DNA of 64,000 nt, taken from positions 1-64,000 of the forward strand of contig NZ_JAFREN010000016.1 in the NCBI RefSeq assembly GCF_017377505.1, read 5' to 3'. The notes beneath the pieces are model-generated. The model was given only the letters and a program-made list of their open reading frames with translations. It ran no database searches and was not told the origin of the DNA. The stretch's first letter is position 1. The number at the start of each line of letters is the position of its first letter. Positions 18,437 through 27,365 of the stretch are shown one piece after another. The position numbers were made by a program, and so were the translations under genes. Source of the DNA: Enterococcus sp. DIV0212c (GTDB lineage: Bacteria > Bacillota > Bacilli > Lactobacillales > Enterococcaceae).

Positions 18437-19138
18437 CTAGGAACCATAATAATAACCTTGATCTGTAATACTTTTAGATCCGTTATACACAACTCCGAGA
18501 ATATTCGCATCGACCATTTCTAATAAACTTTTTGCTTTTAAAAGAGAATCTCTTTTTGAGACATTCTCCCTAACAACTAAAATCGTTCCATCAGATTTAG
18601 AAGAAACGATCTGCGCATCAGTCACAGCAACAACCGGCGGCATATCAAAGACAATCAAATCATATTGTTGTTTTAATTCTTGCAACAATTCTCCCATTCT
18701 TCGAGAGTCTAACAATTCAGATGGATTTGGTGGTTTCGGTCCACTAGTCATCAAGGACAGGTTGTCCACTCCAGACGATTGAATAACTTGGTGCAACACT
18801 GTTTCACGACTACCCAATAACGTACTTAAACCACGTATATTATCTAATGAAAAACTCTTTGCGACTGTTGGTTTACGCATATCAGCATCTACTAATAATA
18901 CCCGTTTACCTGAATTAGCAAAAACAACGGCTAAATTAGCAGACGTAGTAGATTTACCTTCACTCGGTCCAGAAGAAGTAACAACTAATGTCTTTAAATC
19001 ACGATCCACCATTGCATATTGAATATTGGTCCGAATTGTTCGATATTGTTCTGAAATCGGTGAAGATTTATCCGCTAGAGTAATCAAACTTACTGCTCTG
19101 GTTTTTTGTTTTTTTTGTTGTCTTATTTTATTTACCAT
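18437..19138 (-). CDS. Capsular tyrosine-protein kinase (CpsD/Wze-like BY-kinase)
   Basis: 233-residue cytoplasmic bacterial tyrosine kinase. Walker A is SSGPSEGKSTTSANLA, Walker A' is LLVDADMRKP and Walker B is LIVFDMPPV. The C-terminus ends in a Tyr cluster, DQGYYYGS, the autophosphorylation site. It needs the membrane co-polymerase encoded just upstream for activation. ATG at 19138 is preferred over an adjacent GTG because AAAGGAG is then about six bases upstream. Only eight bases separate the longer frame from the co-polymerase stop. Confidence 0.95.
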   Translation of the reverse strand: MVNKIRQQKKQKTRAVSLITLADKSSPISEQYRTIRTNIQYAMVDRDLKTLVVTSSGPSEGKSTTSANLAVVFANSGKRVLLVDADMRKPTVAKSFSLDNIRGLSTLLGSRETVLHQVIQSSGVDNLSLMTSGPKPPNPSELLDSRRMGELLQELKQQYDLIVFDMPPVVAVTDAQIVSSKSDGTILVVRENVSKRDSLLKAKSLLEMVDANILGVVYNGSKSITDQGYYYGS

Positions 19139-19149
19139 CACTTACTCCT

Positions 19150-19977
19150 TTAAACTCTCGGACGACTTCTACGCGCTGGCGTAGATTCATCTGATTTAGC
19201 TTTTTCTTTTGATATGTTTTTTGGTATCGCAGTATTTATATTTCTTTGGTCCATAGCGGATGAAACTGGTGCCGTTCGGACAACTTTTGCACTTAGTTCT
19301 TTTGCTGTCATATTCGGTACAACTCCTAATATAGTAAAACCAAGCTCCTCTTCAACAAAGCGATCATCTTTAATCGTTTTATCGAATAATTCTAAAATAA
19401 AGGATGCTGCTATTCCGAACATTACTCCTAATGCCAATCCAATAACTAAATTCAATTTATCGTTTGGTGAAACTGGTTTAACATTAGCCGTTGCCGAAGA
19501 TATAATCGTAATTTTATCTACATTCAGCATATCTTTTGCTTTTTCTTGGAAAACTAATGCTGTTTGATTAGCAATATTTTGAGCGACGATTGGATCAGTT
19601 ACTTTTGAAACGATCGAAAACATTTGTGAATTCTGTGATTGATCCACAGAAACACTCGCCCCTAATTCTTCAACTGACAAATCATTTTCATGTTCGGCTT
19701 TCATTCGTTGTTGCACTTCACTCATTACCGTGTCACTTTTGATCAAATCTTTATACGTATTGATCATCTGCAAATTTCCATTGATATCATTGACATTCAT
19801 TGTTTCGTTTTGAGGCAATCGTACAATCAATTGCGCCTGAGAGCTATATTTAGGTGTAATCACAAAATAAGTGAATATTCCGGCAATTCCCAATCCTAAA
19901 AACATGCTGACAATAATCAAACCTACGCGTTTCTTCAACACTCCAAGTAATTCTTGTAAACTGATCGTTTCTTCCAT
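19150..19977 (-). CDS. Polysaccharide co-polymerase, Wzz/CpsC family
   Basis: 275-residue protein with a membrane helix near 20-40, a periplasm-like extracellular coiled region, a second membrane helix near 175-195 and a cytoplasmic tail. The Pro-rich segment before helix 2 (NVKPVSPNDKLN) is the Wzz/CpsC signature. It anchors and activates the tyrosine kinase and controls chain length. The tail is longer than in many CpsC proteins and ends in an Arg-rich stretch. The start is the ATG at 19977 behind GGAGG. Confidence 0.93.
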   Translation of the reverse strand: MEETISLQELLGVLKKRVGLIIVSMFLGLGIAGIFTYFVITPKYSSQAQLIVRLPQNETMNVNDINGNLQMINTYKDLIKSDTVMSEVQQRMKAEHENDLSVEELGASVSVDQSQNSQMFSIVSKVTDPIVAQNIANQTALVFQEKAKDMLNVDKITIISSATANVKPVSPNDKLNLVIGLALGVMFGIAASFILELFDKTIKDDRFVEEELGFTILGVVPNMTAKELSAKVVRTAPVSSAMDQRNINTAIPKNISKEKAKSDESTPARRSRPRV

Positions 19978-20073
19978 TTTTTCCTCCAATTAATACATAC
20001 AAATAATTTCAATTTCAAAATAAATCAAGCACGAATCTAGTTATAAAACAGTAGATAGAGACTCAAATTATTG

Positions 20074-20913
20074 TTAAAAATCGTTTGACGGTACCTCAAC
20101 TTCTTCTAAACCAGTTGGTGTATCACTAACTGAATAGTTTCCTAGAAGTTGATCAATCAACTCCAACTTATCTGCTAATTTTTTTCTTAAAGCATCATTT
20201 TTAATTAGTTCAAGCTGATTAAAGCTAACTATAAAGTTTTCAGAAGTCGCCTTATCCGTCAATTTTTCACCATCAATCATTAAATCAATTGATTCGTTTA
20301 ATTCATTATATTGCTTGACTTGAGTATCCATTTCATTCAATAAAGCTGTGATCGCATTGTGCCACGAACCGGCATATCCAGAAATTTTATTTCGTATTTT
20401 CAAAAGTTCCTCATCGGTTGCCTTTTCATTAATGACCACTGTATCTCCATTTTTTGTCCAATCAGCTGGTGCTTGAACTAATAACAAGGTTACCTGTTTT
20501 TGGATGTTGATTTTGTCCTTGATTTCTTTTATCTTACTAGTTAACTCTTTTTTATTTTGAGACACTTCGGAAGTATCTGCAGAAAAATCTTTACTTTTTA
20601 AGCCAAAATCTTCTGCATTAGCCTTTATAGCTACTATGTTTCCTTCAATTTCCTTGACTGCAGATTCTTCTATTGGATTTATTAAAAACTCTTCTTGATC
20701 ACTTTGATATAATTGCCGGACTTCTTCATTCAGTTGTTTGATCTTAACAGCTTCATGTTTTACTGTCGCTTCAGCATATTCAAGTTTTCTTTGGTGCTGC
20801 TGACTAGTATTCAATCTTATTCCTAAAAAACAAATCCCCATTGAACAACTAATCACAATCAAATAAATGACTATTTTTACTTTACCTCGATCTACCAACC
20901 AACTTTTTATCAC
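20074..20913 (-). CDS. Unknown single-pass membrane protein with coiled coil, first capsule-locus gene
   Basis: I do not recognise this 279-residue protein. A basic N-terminus leads into one membrane helix (about 13-31, Cys-containing), then a long Glu/Lys/Gln-rich region with heptad character (about 40-160 and 200-265) and an acidic C-terminus. The bulk would lie outside the cell. The start is GTG with AGGAG seven bases upstream. It comes directly before the Wzz/CpsC gene, where other loci often have a regulator or LCP protein. A structural or chain-length role is possible but unsupported. Confidence 0.7.
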   Translation of the reverse strand: MIKSWLVDRGKVKIVIYLIVISCSMGICFLGIRLNTSQQHQRKLEYAEATVKHEAVKIKQLNEEVRQLYQSDQEEFLINPIEESAVKEIEGNIVAIKANAEDFGLKSKDFSADTSEVSQNKKELTSKIKEIKDKINIQKQVTLLLVQAPADWTKNGDTVVINEKATDEELLKIRNKISGYAGSWHNAITALLNEMDTQVKQYNELNESIDLMIDGEKLTDKATSENFIVSFNQLELIKNDALRKKLADKLELIDQLLGNYSVSDTPTGLEEVEVPSNDF

Positions 20914-20997
20914 TCTTACACTCCTTTAATACACCTACATTTTGTAACCAACCTTTTTATTTTTCACATAATAAGTTTATGATGCGTTCGTTTGCTA

Positions 20998-21972
20998 TTA
21001 TTCGATCGTTTTCAAAAAAGCCAAATAATCTTTTTGCTCACTTGTTTCTTGAATATTCAATTGATCGAATCGTCCATCAACAAAATCTGACATATACCCT
21101 GACAATTGATGGGTAATCGTTGCATTGCCGATCAGCTCCATCCAATACCCATCGGCATCATCTTCATGCACAACTGTTTTTACCATACCACCTGTATTTT
21201 TGACCGTAATTGTTTCTCCAAATTCGTTATTATGTAATAATACATACATTAAACTGCTAGCGCACATCGCTGTCCCGCAAGCACTGGTAAAGCCTACGCC
21301 ACGTTCAAAGGTACGTACAAAAAGTTGATTCTCACCTAAAATTTCAACAAAACTTACATTGATTCCATCAGGAAAAATGGGATTTTCTTTATTGACATAC
21401 GTCGCAATCCGTTCAAATTCTTCACTCATGATCGTTTGATGATCTACGAATGTAATCAAATGAGGATTAGGAACCGCTACAGCAGAAAATTTCAGCGTAC
21501 TAGATAATTCTGGAATTACCTCGTCAATGATCGTCTTATTTTTAGTCTCCATCGGAATTGCTTCTGCTTCAAACCGAACGGGTGAGATTTCCACCTGATA
21601 GGTTGCTATATTTTCAGCTAGATTAACTGCTTGCCGCACTTTTAAATCAGCAAACATCGTTTCAACAGTAAAAAACTCTTGATCGTACTTCTCAGCTAAA
21701 TATCTAGCAACTGTACGTAAGCCATTACCGCACATACTTGCTTCACTACCATCACTATTAATCACACGCATTTTAGCCAGTGATGCCCCTTTTACTACTT
21801 CTTCAACAAGTAAAAGACCGTCCGCACCACCAAGTAAACCTGATCTTCTATTACATAAACGGATGCGAAGATCATCAATTTCCTTATCTGTAAAAGGCCG
21901 TGCTAATTGAGTTTCATCAATCAAAAAGAAATCATTTTCTGATCCATGAACTTTTTGCATAGTTACATTCAT
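20998..21972 (-). CDS. dapF: Diaminopimelate epimerase
   Basis: Interconverts LL- and meso-diaminopimelate in lysine biosynthesis. The two catalytic Cys lie in SMCGNGLRT and TSACGTAMCASS, as in all DapF. At about 324 residues it is longer than the roughly 275 of the E. coli enzyme, with extra C-terminal sequence. The N-terminal motif reads KVHGSENDF, where the common form is G-x-G-N-D-F. ATG at 21972 has GGAGT upstream and matches the expected N-terminus. The capsule locus follows after 84 bases with no strong terminator seen. Confidence 0.93.
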   Translation of the reverse strand: MNVTMQKVHGSENDFFLIDETQLARPFTDKEIDDLRIRLCNRRSGLLGGADGLLLVEEVVKGASLAKMRVINSDGSEASMCGNGLRTVARYLAEKYDQEFFTVETMFADLKVRQAVNLAENIATYQVEISPVRFEAEAIPMETKNKTIIDEVIPELSSTLKFSAVAVPNPHLITFVDHQTIMSEEFERIATYVNKENPIFPDGINVSFVEILGENQLFVRTFERGVGFTSACGTAMCASSLMYVLLHNNEFGETITVKNTGGMVKTVVHEDDADGYWMELIGNATITHQLSGYMSDFVDGRFDQLNIQETSEQKDYLAFLKTIE

Positions 21973-22040
21973 TGTAAGGACTCCTTTACTTTTCCCCAAT
22001 TTTCTCTTTCCTACACTTATTAGTATGCCACAAACAAAAA

Positions 22041-22071
22041 GAGGAAAACAGAGTAATTTACTGTTTTCCTC
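22041..22071 (-). terminator. Terminator of sodA
   Basis: Perfect 11-base arms GAGGAAAACAG and CTGTTTTCCTC with a nine-base loop, followed on the minus strand by TTTTTGTTTG. It separates sodA from dapF. Confidence 0.8.
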
Positions 22072-22103
22072 AAAAAAGTTTATAAAAAGTTTCTATTTCC
22101 CTA

Positions 22104-22712
22104 TTATTTAGCCGCTGAAAAGCGTTTGTTTACTTCATCCCAGTTCACAAGATTCCAAAATGCTTCAATATAATCTGGACGAACATTTTTATATTTTAGA
22201 TAGTAAGCATGTTCCCACACGTCTAAACCTAAAACTGGTGTTTGACCATCCATTAAAGGAGAATCTTGATTAGGTGTTGAAGTAATTTGTAATTTGCCAT
22301 CATTTAAAACTAACCATGCCCAACCTGAACCAAAACGTCCAGTTGCAGCTGTTTTGAATTCTTCTTTTAATTTATCAAAACTACCAAAAGTTGCATCGAT
22401 TGCTTCCTTGATTTCACCAGTTGGTGCGCCACCTGCATTAGGTGCTAGGATTTCCCAGAAGAATGAGTGGTTAGCATGTCCGCCACCATTATTACGTACA
22501 GCTGTACGAATGTCTTCAGGAATACTGTCCATATCAGCGATCAATTCTTCTACTGATTTAGTCCCAAGCTCAGGGTGTTTTTCGATTGCTGCATTTAAAT
22601 TCGTCACATAAGTGTTATGGTGTTTGTCATGGTGTAGATGCATTGTTTCTACATCAATATAAGGTTCTAATGCATCATAAGCATATGGTAAATCTGGTAA
22701 AGTGTAAGTCAT
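22104..22712 (-). CDS. sodA: Superoxide dismutase, Mn/Fe type
   Basis: Cytoplasmic 202-residue enzyme that dismutates superoxide. Metal ligands are visible at His27 in MHLHHDKHH, the His of HANHSFFW, and the Asp and His of DVWEHAYYL. The GGGHANH and the Gln-type environment suggest the Mn-dependent form common in enterococci, though metal choice cannot be proved from sequence. The ATG at 22712 follows GGAGGG at ideal spacing. A promoter with 17-base spacing is listed separately. Monocistronic, with its own terminator. Confidence 0.97.
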   Translation of the reverse strand: MTYTLPDLPYAYDALEPYIDVETMHLHHDKHHNTYVTNLNAAIEKHPELGTKSVEELIADMDSIPEDIRTAVRNNGGGHANHSFFWEILAPNAGGAPTGEIKEAIDATFGSFDKLKEEFKTAATGRFGSGWAWLVLNDGKLQITSTPNQDSPLMDGQTPVLGLDVWEHAYYLKYKNVRPDYIEAFWNLVNWDEVNKRFSAAK

Positions 22713-22756
22713 AAAAAATCCCTCCATTAATTAAGTATAACGTTTCATACATTGAT

Positions 22757-22785
22757 AGCATAACAGATTTTATGGCAACCTTCAA
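22757..22785 (-). promoter_or_regulatory. sodA promoter
   Basis: On the minus strand -35 TTGAAG (22780-22785) and -10 TATGCT (22757-22762) are separated by 17 bases. The start point would be near 22750, giving a leader of about 38 bases. Confidence 0.6.
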
Positions 22786-22879
22786 AGTAATTGCTTACAA
22801 AATTTTAGCTAAACTTGTTTTTCCTTAATAACTCATTTAAAATGACGTGTGTACTTAAAATCAAGTCAGGAGAGAATCT

Positions 22880-23692
22880 ATGAATACATTTACGCTTTTT
22901 AAATCTTCACTTTTTCGATTTTCTGATCTGCGTTCTGCTAAAAATATGCCTTTTTGGAAAGTCATTTTATACATTGTTTTTTTAAGTGTTGTTCTTGCTT
23001 TTCCAATTACTAAACAAATGTTTTCTGTCATGAAAGATATTAGAAATGACGGTCAAAAAATAGCAGCCAAACTGCCCGATTTCAAAATCGATGCTGGAAA
23101 ACTGCACACAGCTAAAAATACTGAAGGGTTTATTTATCAAACAAATTCAATTATTTTTACCTTTGATCCTGAAGGAAAAAGGGCCCTTAGTGATATTGCT
23201 GCTGATTCCGTTGGTGAAGCTGTCAGTTTAGGTTTACTAAAGGATGAATTTGTTATTGTATTCCCCAATTCAGGTGTTGCTGTATCACTATTTGATGCTA
23301 ACCAATTTGAAATTCCTTATTCAAAAGGCTCTTTAGATGGCTTAAGTAGCCAAAATATAAAAAAAGGGTTAGACACCGCTAGTTTGCCATTTTGGATCAG
23401 ATTGATTGTTTTTATTTTTACCCTATACCCAACATTTATCAATTTGATCATCAATTTACTTATGATTGCCGTTGGCGCTAATTTATATAGTAAGGTTCGT
23501 TTGTATAAGCTACGTTTTTTAGAGTGTTTAAAGATTACAACTTATTGCGCTACACTCCCTGTGATTCTCAGCAGTTTGCTCCATTTTATTAGTCGTTCTT
23601 TCGATGATAATTTTTTGATTGTTTTTGTTTCTCTATTGATCTTTTTCTTTGCGATTCGTAAGGAAAAACAGCAGGAACCACCTCTGGTTTGA
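22880..23692 (+). CDS. DUF1189 family membrane protein
   Basis: 270-residue protein of the DUF1189 family. One membrane helix at about 25-45 is followed by a large extracellular domain, then three to four helices from about residue 170 to the end. The helical block contains LYPTFINLIINLLMI-type sequence. B. subtilis relatives sit beside maltose transport genes, but no function is established and none is apparent here. CAGGAGAG precedes the ATG. It is transcribed in the same direction as ispG, 120 bases upstream. Confidence 0.75.
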   Translation: MNTFTLFKSSLFRFSDLRSAKNMPFWKVILYIVFLSVVLAFPITKQMFSVMKDIRNDGQKIAAKLPDFKIDAGKLHTAKNTEGFIYQTNSIIFTFDPEGKRALSDIAADSVGEAVSLGLLKDEFVIVFPNSGVAVSLFDANQFEIPYSKGSLDGLSSQNIKKGLDTASLPFWIRLIVFIFTLYPTFINLIINLLMIAVGANLYSKVRLYKLRFLECLKITTYCATLPVILSSLLHFISRSFDDNFLIVFVSLLIFFFAIRKEKQQEPPLV

Positions 23693-23814
23693 GTGAATCT
23701 TAAACTTTTCTTACATTCTCAGGTTTGTGGTTATGTGTTAAGATAGACCATGAATTATACTTGTTGATAAACAAACTACAAATAATAGTACAGTAATTAA
23801 GGAGCGAAAAGATT

Positions 23815-24906
23815 ATGGGAAAATTGACCCATCGTAAAAATACGCGGCAAGTCAAAGTTGGCGATTTAACTATTGGCGGCAGTGATGAATTATTTATTCA
23901 AAGTATGTGCACCACAAAAACACATGATGTTGAAGGTACTGTTGCTCAAATCAAGCGCTTAGAAGACGCAGGGTGTCAAATTGTTCGTGTAGCCGTTCCA
24001 GATGAAGCTGCTGCTGAAGCTTTAGGTGCCATCAAAAGTCAAATTTCGATTCCGTTAGTTGCTGATATTCATTTTGATTATCGACTAGCACTAAAAGCAA
24101 TCGAACAAGGTGTTGATAAAATCAGAATCAACCCTGGAAATATTGGACGTAAAGACCGTGTAGAAAAAGTAGTTACAGCCTGTAAAGCCAAAGGTATCCC
24201 GATCCGAATCGGTGTGAACGCCGGTTCTTTAGAAAAGAAATTCCTACAGCAATACGGCTATCCAACAGCTGAAGCGATGGTTGCTAGTGCGGTTGAACAC
24301 ATTAAAATACTTGAAGATTTAGACTTTTACGATATCATTGTTTCATTGAAAGCTAGCGATGTTAACTTAGCTATTGAAGCCTACTCTTTAGCAGCTCAAA
24401 CATTTGATTATCCTTTACATTTAGGGATCACTGAAGCTGGAACCAAATTTTCCGGCGGAATGAAATCAGCAGCAGGGCTTGGCGCATTGCTTTCCCGCGG
24501 TATCGGAAATACTTGTCGCGTTTCATTGTCTGCTGATCCAGTCGAAGAAATCAAAGTTGCCAAAGAAGTCTTAAAAGCTTTTGGTTTAGCAAGTAATGCT
24601 GCTACGTTGATTTCTTGTCCGACTTGCGGACGAATCGAAATCGATTTGATTCCGATTGCTAATGAAATCGAAGAATATATCGAAAAAATCAAAGCGCCAA
24701 TCAAAGTTGCTGTTTTAGGCTGTGCTGTTAATGGTCCTGGTGAAGCCCGCGAAGCTGATATCGGAATTGCTGGCGGAAATGGTAAAGGAATGCTTTTCAA
24801 AAAAGGTAAAATCATTCGGACAGTTCCAGAAGAAATTATGGTTGATGAATTAAAAAAAGAAGTCGATCTTCTGGCTGAAGCTTATGCACGCGGAGAAAAA
24901 ATATAA
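23815..24906 (+). CDS. ispG: 4-hydroxy-3-methylbut-2-enyl diphosphate synthase
   Basis: Reductive iron-sulfur enzyme of the MEP isoprenoid pathway, also called GcpE. The 363 residues match the short bacterial form. The [4Fe-4S] ligands are all present: CPTCGR, then [12 protein letters not shown] with the third Cys and the conserved Glu near the C-terminus. A TIM-barrel domain fills the first 250 residues with [11 protein letters not shown] and [16 protein letters not shown] lies before the ATG. No other MEP gene is in the window. Its presence is notable because enterococci are expected to rely on the mevalonate pathway. Confidence 0.95.
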   Translation: MGKLTHRKNTRQVKVGDLTIGGSDELFIQSMCTTKTHDVEGTVAQIKRLEDAGCQIVRVAVPDEAAAEALGAIKSQISIPLVADIHFDYRLALKAIEQGVDKIRINPGNIGRKDRVEKVVTACKAKGIPIRIGVNAGSLEKKFLQQYGYPTAEAMVASAVEHIKILEDLDFYDIIVSLKASDVNLAIEAYSLAAQTFDYPLHLGITEAGTKFSGGMKSAAGLGALLSRGIGNTCRVSLSADPVEEIKVAKEVLKAFGLASNAATLISCPTCGRIEIDLIPIANEIEEYIEKIKAPIKVAVLGCAVNGPGEAREADIGIAGGNGKGMLFKKGKIIRTVPEEIMVDELKKEVDLLAEAYARGEKI

Positions 24907-24922
24907 GACTCTAATTTGTAAA

Positions 24923-24957
24923 AAAGATTGAAACTAGCTAATAGTTCAATCTTTTTT
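24923..24957 (+). terminator. Terminator of ispG
   Basis: AAAGATTGAA pairs with TTCAATCTTT and is followed by a T run, shortly after the ispG stop. Confidence 0.8.
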
Positions 24958-25006
24958 TGTTTGAAGTTCTTTTTTGTTACAATGGACTAGCGAGGAGGGA
25001 AACAAC

Positions 25007-25969
25007 ATGGGACAACCTATTATCTATCTTTATGAACAAATGAAAGAAGAACAAGTTGAGTCAATCAGACAAAGTGCTCCTGAGTATCTTGTTATTGATG
25101 CCAACAGAGAATCTCCAAAAGTGGTTGAAGACGATATTGAGATTATGTTAGGCTGGGACAAAAAATTAGGACAACGTTTACTAGATTCTGAAACGAGCCG
25201 CTTAAAATGGGTTCAATCTATTTCTGCTGGTGTGGACACGTATGATTTAAATCGATTTGCTGAAAAGAAAGTCTTGCTTTCTAACGCTAGTGGCATTCAC
25301 AGCCTATCGATCTCAGAGCATGTTTTAGGTGTTTTATTAGCCGAGTTTAGAGGTATTCGTACAAGTATCAATAATCAGTCAAAAAAAGATTGGACAAGGG
25401 ATAATATTTCCTACAGGCAGTTATCCGCACAAAAAATGTTGATTGTAGGAACTGGGCATATCGGACAGCAACTTGCGGTTTTTGCACAAGGTTTAGGTAT
25501 TCAAACTTATGGCGTTAATACTTCCGGTCACGTAACAGATGGTTTTATCGAATGTTATTCACATAAAAACATGAGTCGAATCGTTAATGAAATGGATATT
25601 GTCGTCAATATTCTGCCATTAACTGAGGTTACTTATCAAATGTATAATGAGCCAATGTTTCTTGCTATGAAACCTGGAACTGTTTTTGTTAATGTTGGTC
25701 GTGGTCCTTCTGTTAACACGAAAGATTTGATCCATGCATTAAACACAGAACAGCTAAGTTTTGCTGCTTTAGATGTTTTTGAAGAGGAGCCGTTGCCTGC
25801 TGACAGCCCATTATGGAGCATGGATAATGTTTTGATCACTCCCCACATTTCTGGTTTAACACCTAATTTTAAAGCAAAATTAATGATGATATTTATGCAA
25901 AATCTTCGACAATTTCTAAAAGATAAAACGATAACCAAAAATCAAATAGCTTTAAACCAAGGATACTGA
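25007..25969 (+). CDS. D-isomer-specific 2-hydroxyacid dehydrogenase
   Basis: 320-residue NAD(P)-dependent dehydrogenase. GTGHIGQQLA forms the nucleotide-binding loop near residues 145-155. The catalytic triad is visible as Arg in VNVGRGPSV, Glu in FEEEPLP and His in ITPHISGLT. It belongs to the phosphoglycerate dehydrogenase-like branch that acts on small 2-keto or 2-hydroxy acids; the substrate is unknown. ATG at 25007 is preceded by GAGGAGG; a TTG 11 codons upstream is less likely. Monocistronic with a shared terminator downstream. Confidence 0.9.
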   Translation: MGQPIIYLYEQMKEEQVESIRQSAPEYLVIDANRESPKVVEDDIEIMLGWDKKLGQRLLDSETSRLKWVQSISAGVDTYDLNRFAEKKVLLSNASGIHSLSISEHVLGVLLAEFRGIRTSINNQSKKDWTRDNISYRQLSAQKMLIVGTGHIGQQLAVFAQGLGIQTYGVNTSGHVTDGFIECYSHKNMSRIVNEMDIVVNILPLTEVTYQMYNEPMFLAMKPGTVFVNVGRGPSVNTKDLIHALNTEQLSFAALDVFEEEPLPADSPLWSMDNVLITPHISGLTPNFKAKLMMIFMQNLRQFLKDKTITKNQIALNQGY

Positions 25970-25982
25970 ACAAAATAACTAA

Positions 25983-26030
25983 AAAAAATACTGACTTGAT
26001 CCTTACTGAAAAGGTTCTAGCCAGTATTTT
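25983..26030. terminator. Bidirectional terminator between the dehydrogenase and glycosyltransferase genes
   Basis: Long imperfect hairpin with arms AATACTG and CAGTATT and an inner CCTT/AAGG pair, flanked by A and T runs between convergent genes. Confidence 0.75.
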
Positions 26031-26033
26031 TTA

Positions 26034-26969
26034 TTATTTTTGATCTTTCTCTGTTTCCTTTACCAGATAGATCGGGCGTTTTTTTGTTTCCAAGAAAATT
26101 TTCCCGATATATTTACCAATAATTCCCAGACAAAGCAACTGCAAACCGCCAACAAAAAGAATAATACAAACCATTGATGGCCAACCGCTAGTAGGATCCC
26201 CCTGGATGATCGTTCTAAAAAAAATAACAAGCATCGCAATAACTGAGCCTATACATGAAAAAGCACCTACATAGGACGCTAGATTCAAAGGCGCTTCTGA
26301 AAAGTTGACGATTCCATCGATCGAATAACTTAACAAACTCCAAAAAGACCATGAAGTAGCACCAACTACTCGCTCACGATTTTCATAAGAAAGATATTCT
26401 GTATTAAAACCAACCCAACTAAAAATCCCTTTTGAAAAGCGATTGTACTCTGTCAGCTCTAAAATAGCATCCACCATCTGACGTGTCATTAGACGAAAAT
26501 CTCTGGCACCATCAACCATTTCAGTTTCGCCAATTCTATTCACTAATCGATAAAACATGTTAGCAAAGAAACTGCGTATACGTGGTTCCCCTTCTCGATC
26601 ACCACGTCTTGTGCCAATACAATCCAAGTCTTTATTTTTTTCCAACATTTGAATCATTTGGGGCAACAACTCTGGCGGATCTTGTAAATCCACATCCATA
26701 ACTGTGATTAAATCACCTTTAGCTTCTTTCAGTCCTGCATACAGACCAGCTTCTTTTCCAAAATTTCTAGAAAAGGAAATATAGCGAACTTTGTTCGGAT
26801 GTTCTTTATACAGAGTTCTCAGTGCATCCAATGTATGATCTTTTGATCCATCATTAATAAAAATGTATTCTATATTTTGTTTGATATTTAAACTTACTTT
26901 TTCCACTTCTTCAAAAAACAGTGGAATTGCCTCCTCTTCGTTGTAACAAGGAACAATAATTGATAGCAT
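26034..26969 (-). CDS. Polyprenyl-phosphate glycosyltransferase (GtrB/DPM1-like GT2)
   Basis: 311-residue membrane-bound GT2. The catalytic domain has LSIIVPCYNEEEAI, FINDGSKDHT and MDVDLQDPPELL with the DxD motif, then a membrane-associated region and two C-terminal helices (about 230-255 and 265-290). Such enzymes move a sugar from a nucleotide donor to undecaprenyl phosphate for later decoration of wall polymers. The cognate GtrC-type transferase is not adjacent, although the YfhO protein at 52891 is the kind that could use such a lipid-linked donor. Divergent from the Mga-type gene. Confidence 0.9.
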   Translation of the reverse strand: MLSIIVPCYNEEEAIPLFFEEVEKVSLNIKQNIEYIFINDGSKDHTLDALRTLYKEHPNKVRYISFSRNFGKEAGLYAGLKEAKGDLITVMDVDLQDPPELLPQMIQMLEKNKDLDCIGTRRGDREGEPRIRSFFANMFYRLVNRIGETEMVDGARDFRLMTRQMVDAILELTEYNRFSKGIFSWVGFNTEYLSYENRERVVGATSWSFWSLLSYSIDGIVNFSEAPLNLASYVGAFSCIGSVIAMLVIFFRTIIQGDPTSGWPSMVCIILFVGGLQLLCLGIIGKYIGKIFLETKKRPIYLVKETEKDQK

Positions 26970-27365
26970 GAAATTTCCTCCAAGAAACGTATTCTTTTGT
27001 CATTATAACACATCTCTGTGACAGAATAATAATGAACACCATTCATTCTTTTGACCGACCATAGAATGAAATAGCCTCTTACTTGAAAATAAAACCGCTG
27101 AAAATAAATAACATCTATTGTTTAATTAATATAAAAAACATATCGGTAAATTCCTGATATGTTAATACTTTAAAACAAAAAAATATTATTAATGTAACTT
27201 AAAATAATTATTAGGTTTTTTATTTTATTTTTATTTTCAATTGAAATCTCTCGATTAAATGGTTATTATGTAAAGAGTAAATGTTTTTTATAATATATTT
27301 ACTTTTGTGAAAATAATAACTTTTAATCAAAAAGAATATAATTATTTATTGAAGGGAGACTAAAT
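26970..27365. promoter_or_regulatory. Divergent AT-rich control region with two inverted repeats
   Basis: The gap holds no open reading frame that I can support. It contains an 8-base inverted repeat, TTCATTCT (27042-27049) with AGAATGAA (27063-27070), and a second one, AACATATCGG (27137-27146) with CC-t-GATATGTT (27153-27163). TATAAT sequences at 27289-27294 and 27337-27342 could serve the Mga-type gene, but their -35 boxes are poor. The repeats are possible operators for the divergent genes. Confidence 0.4.

Noticed and set aside
22294..22611. Open frame of about 105 codons antisense to sodA
   Set aside because: No ribosome-binding site or recognisable domain; it is a shadow of the strongly biased sodA coding strand. 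The same holds for other antisense frames, including 46797-47309 in rnjA and 24408-24815 in ispG.
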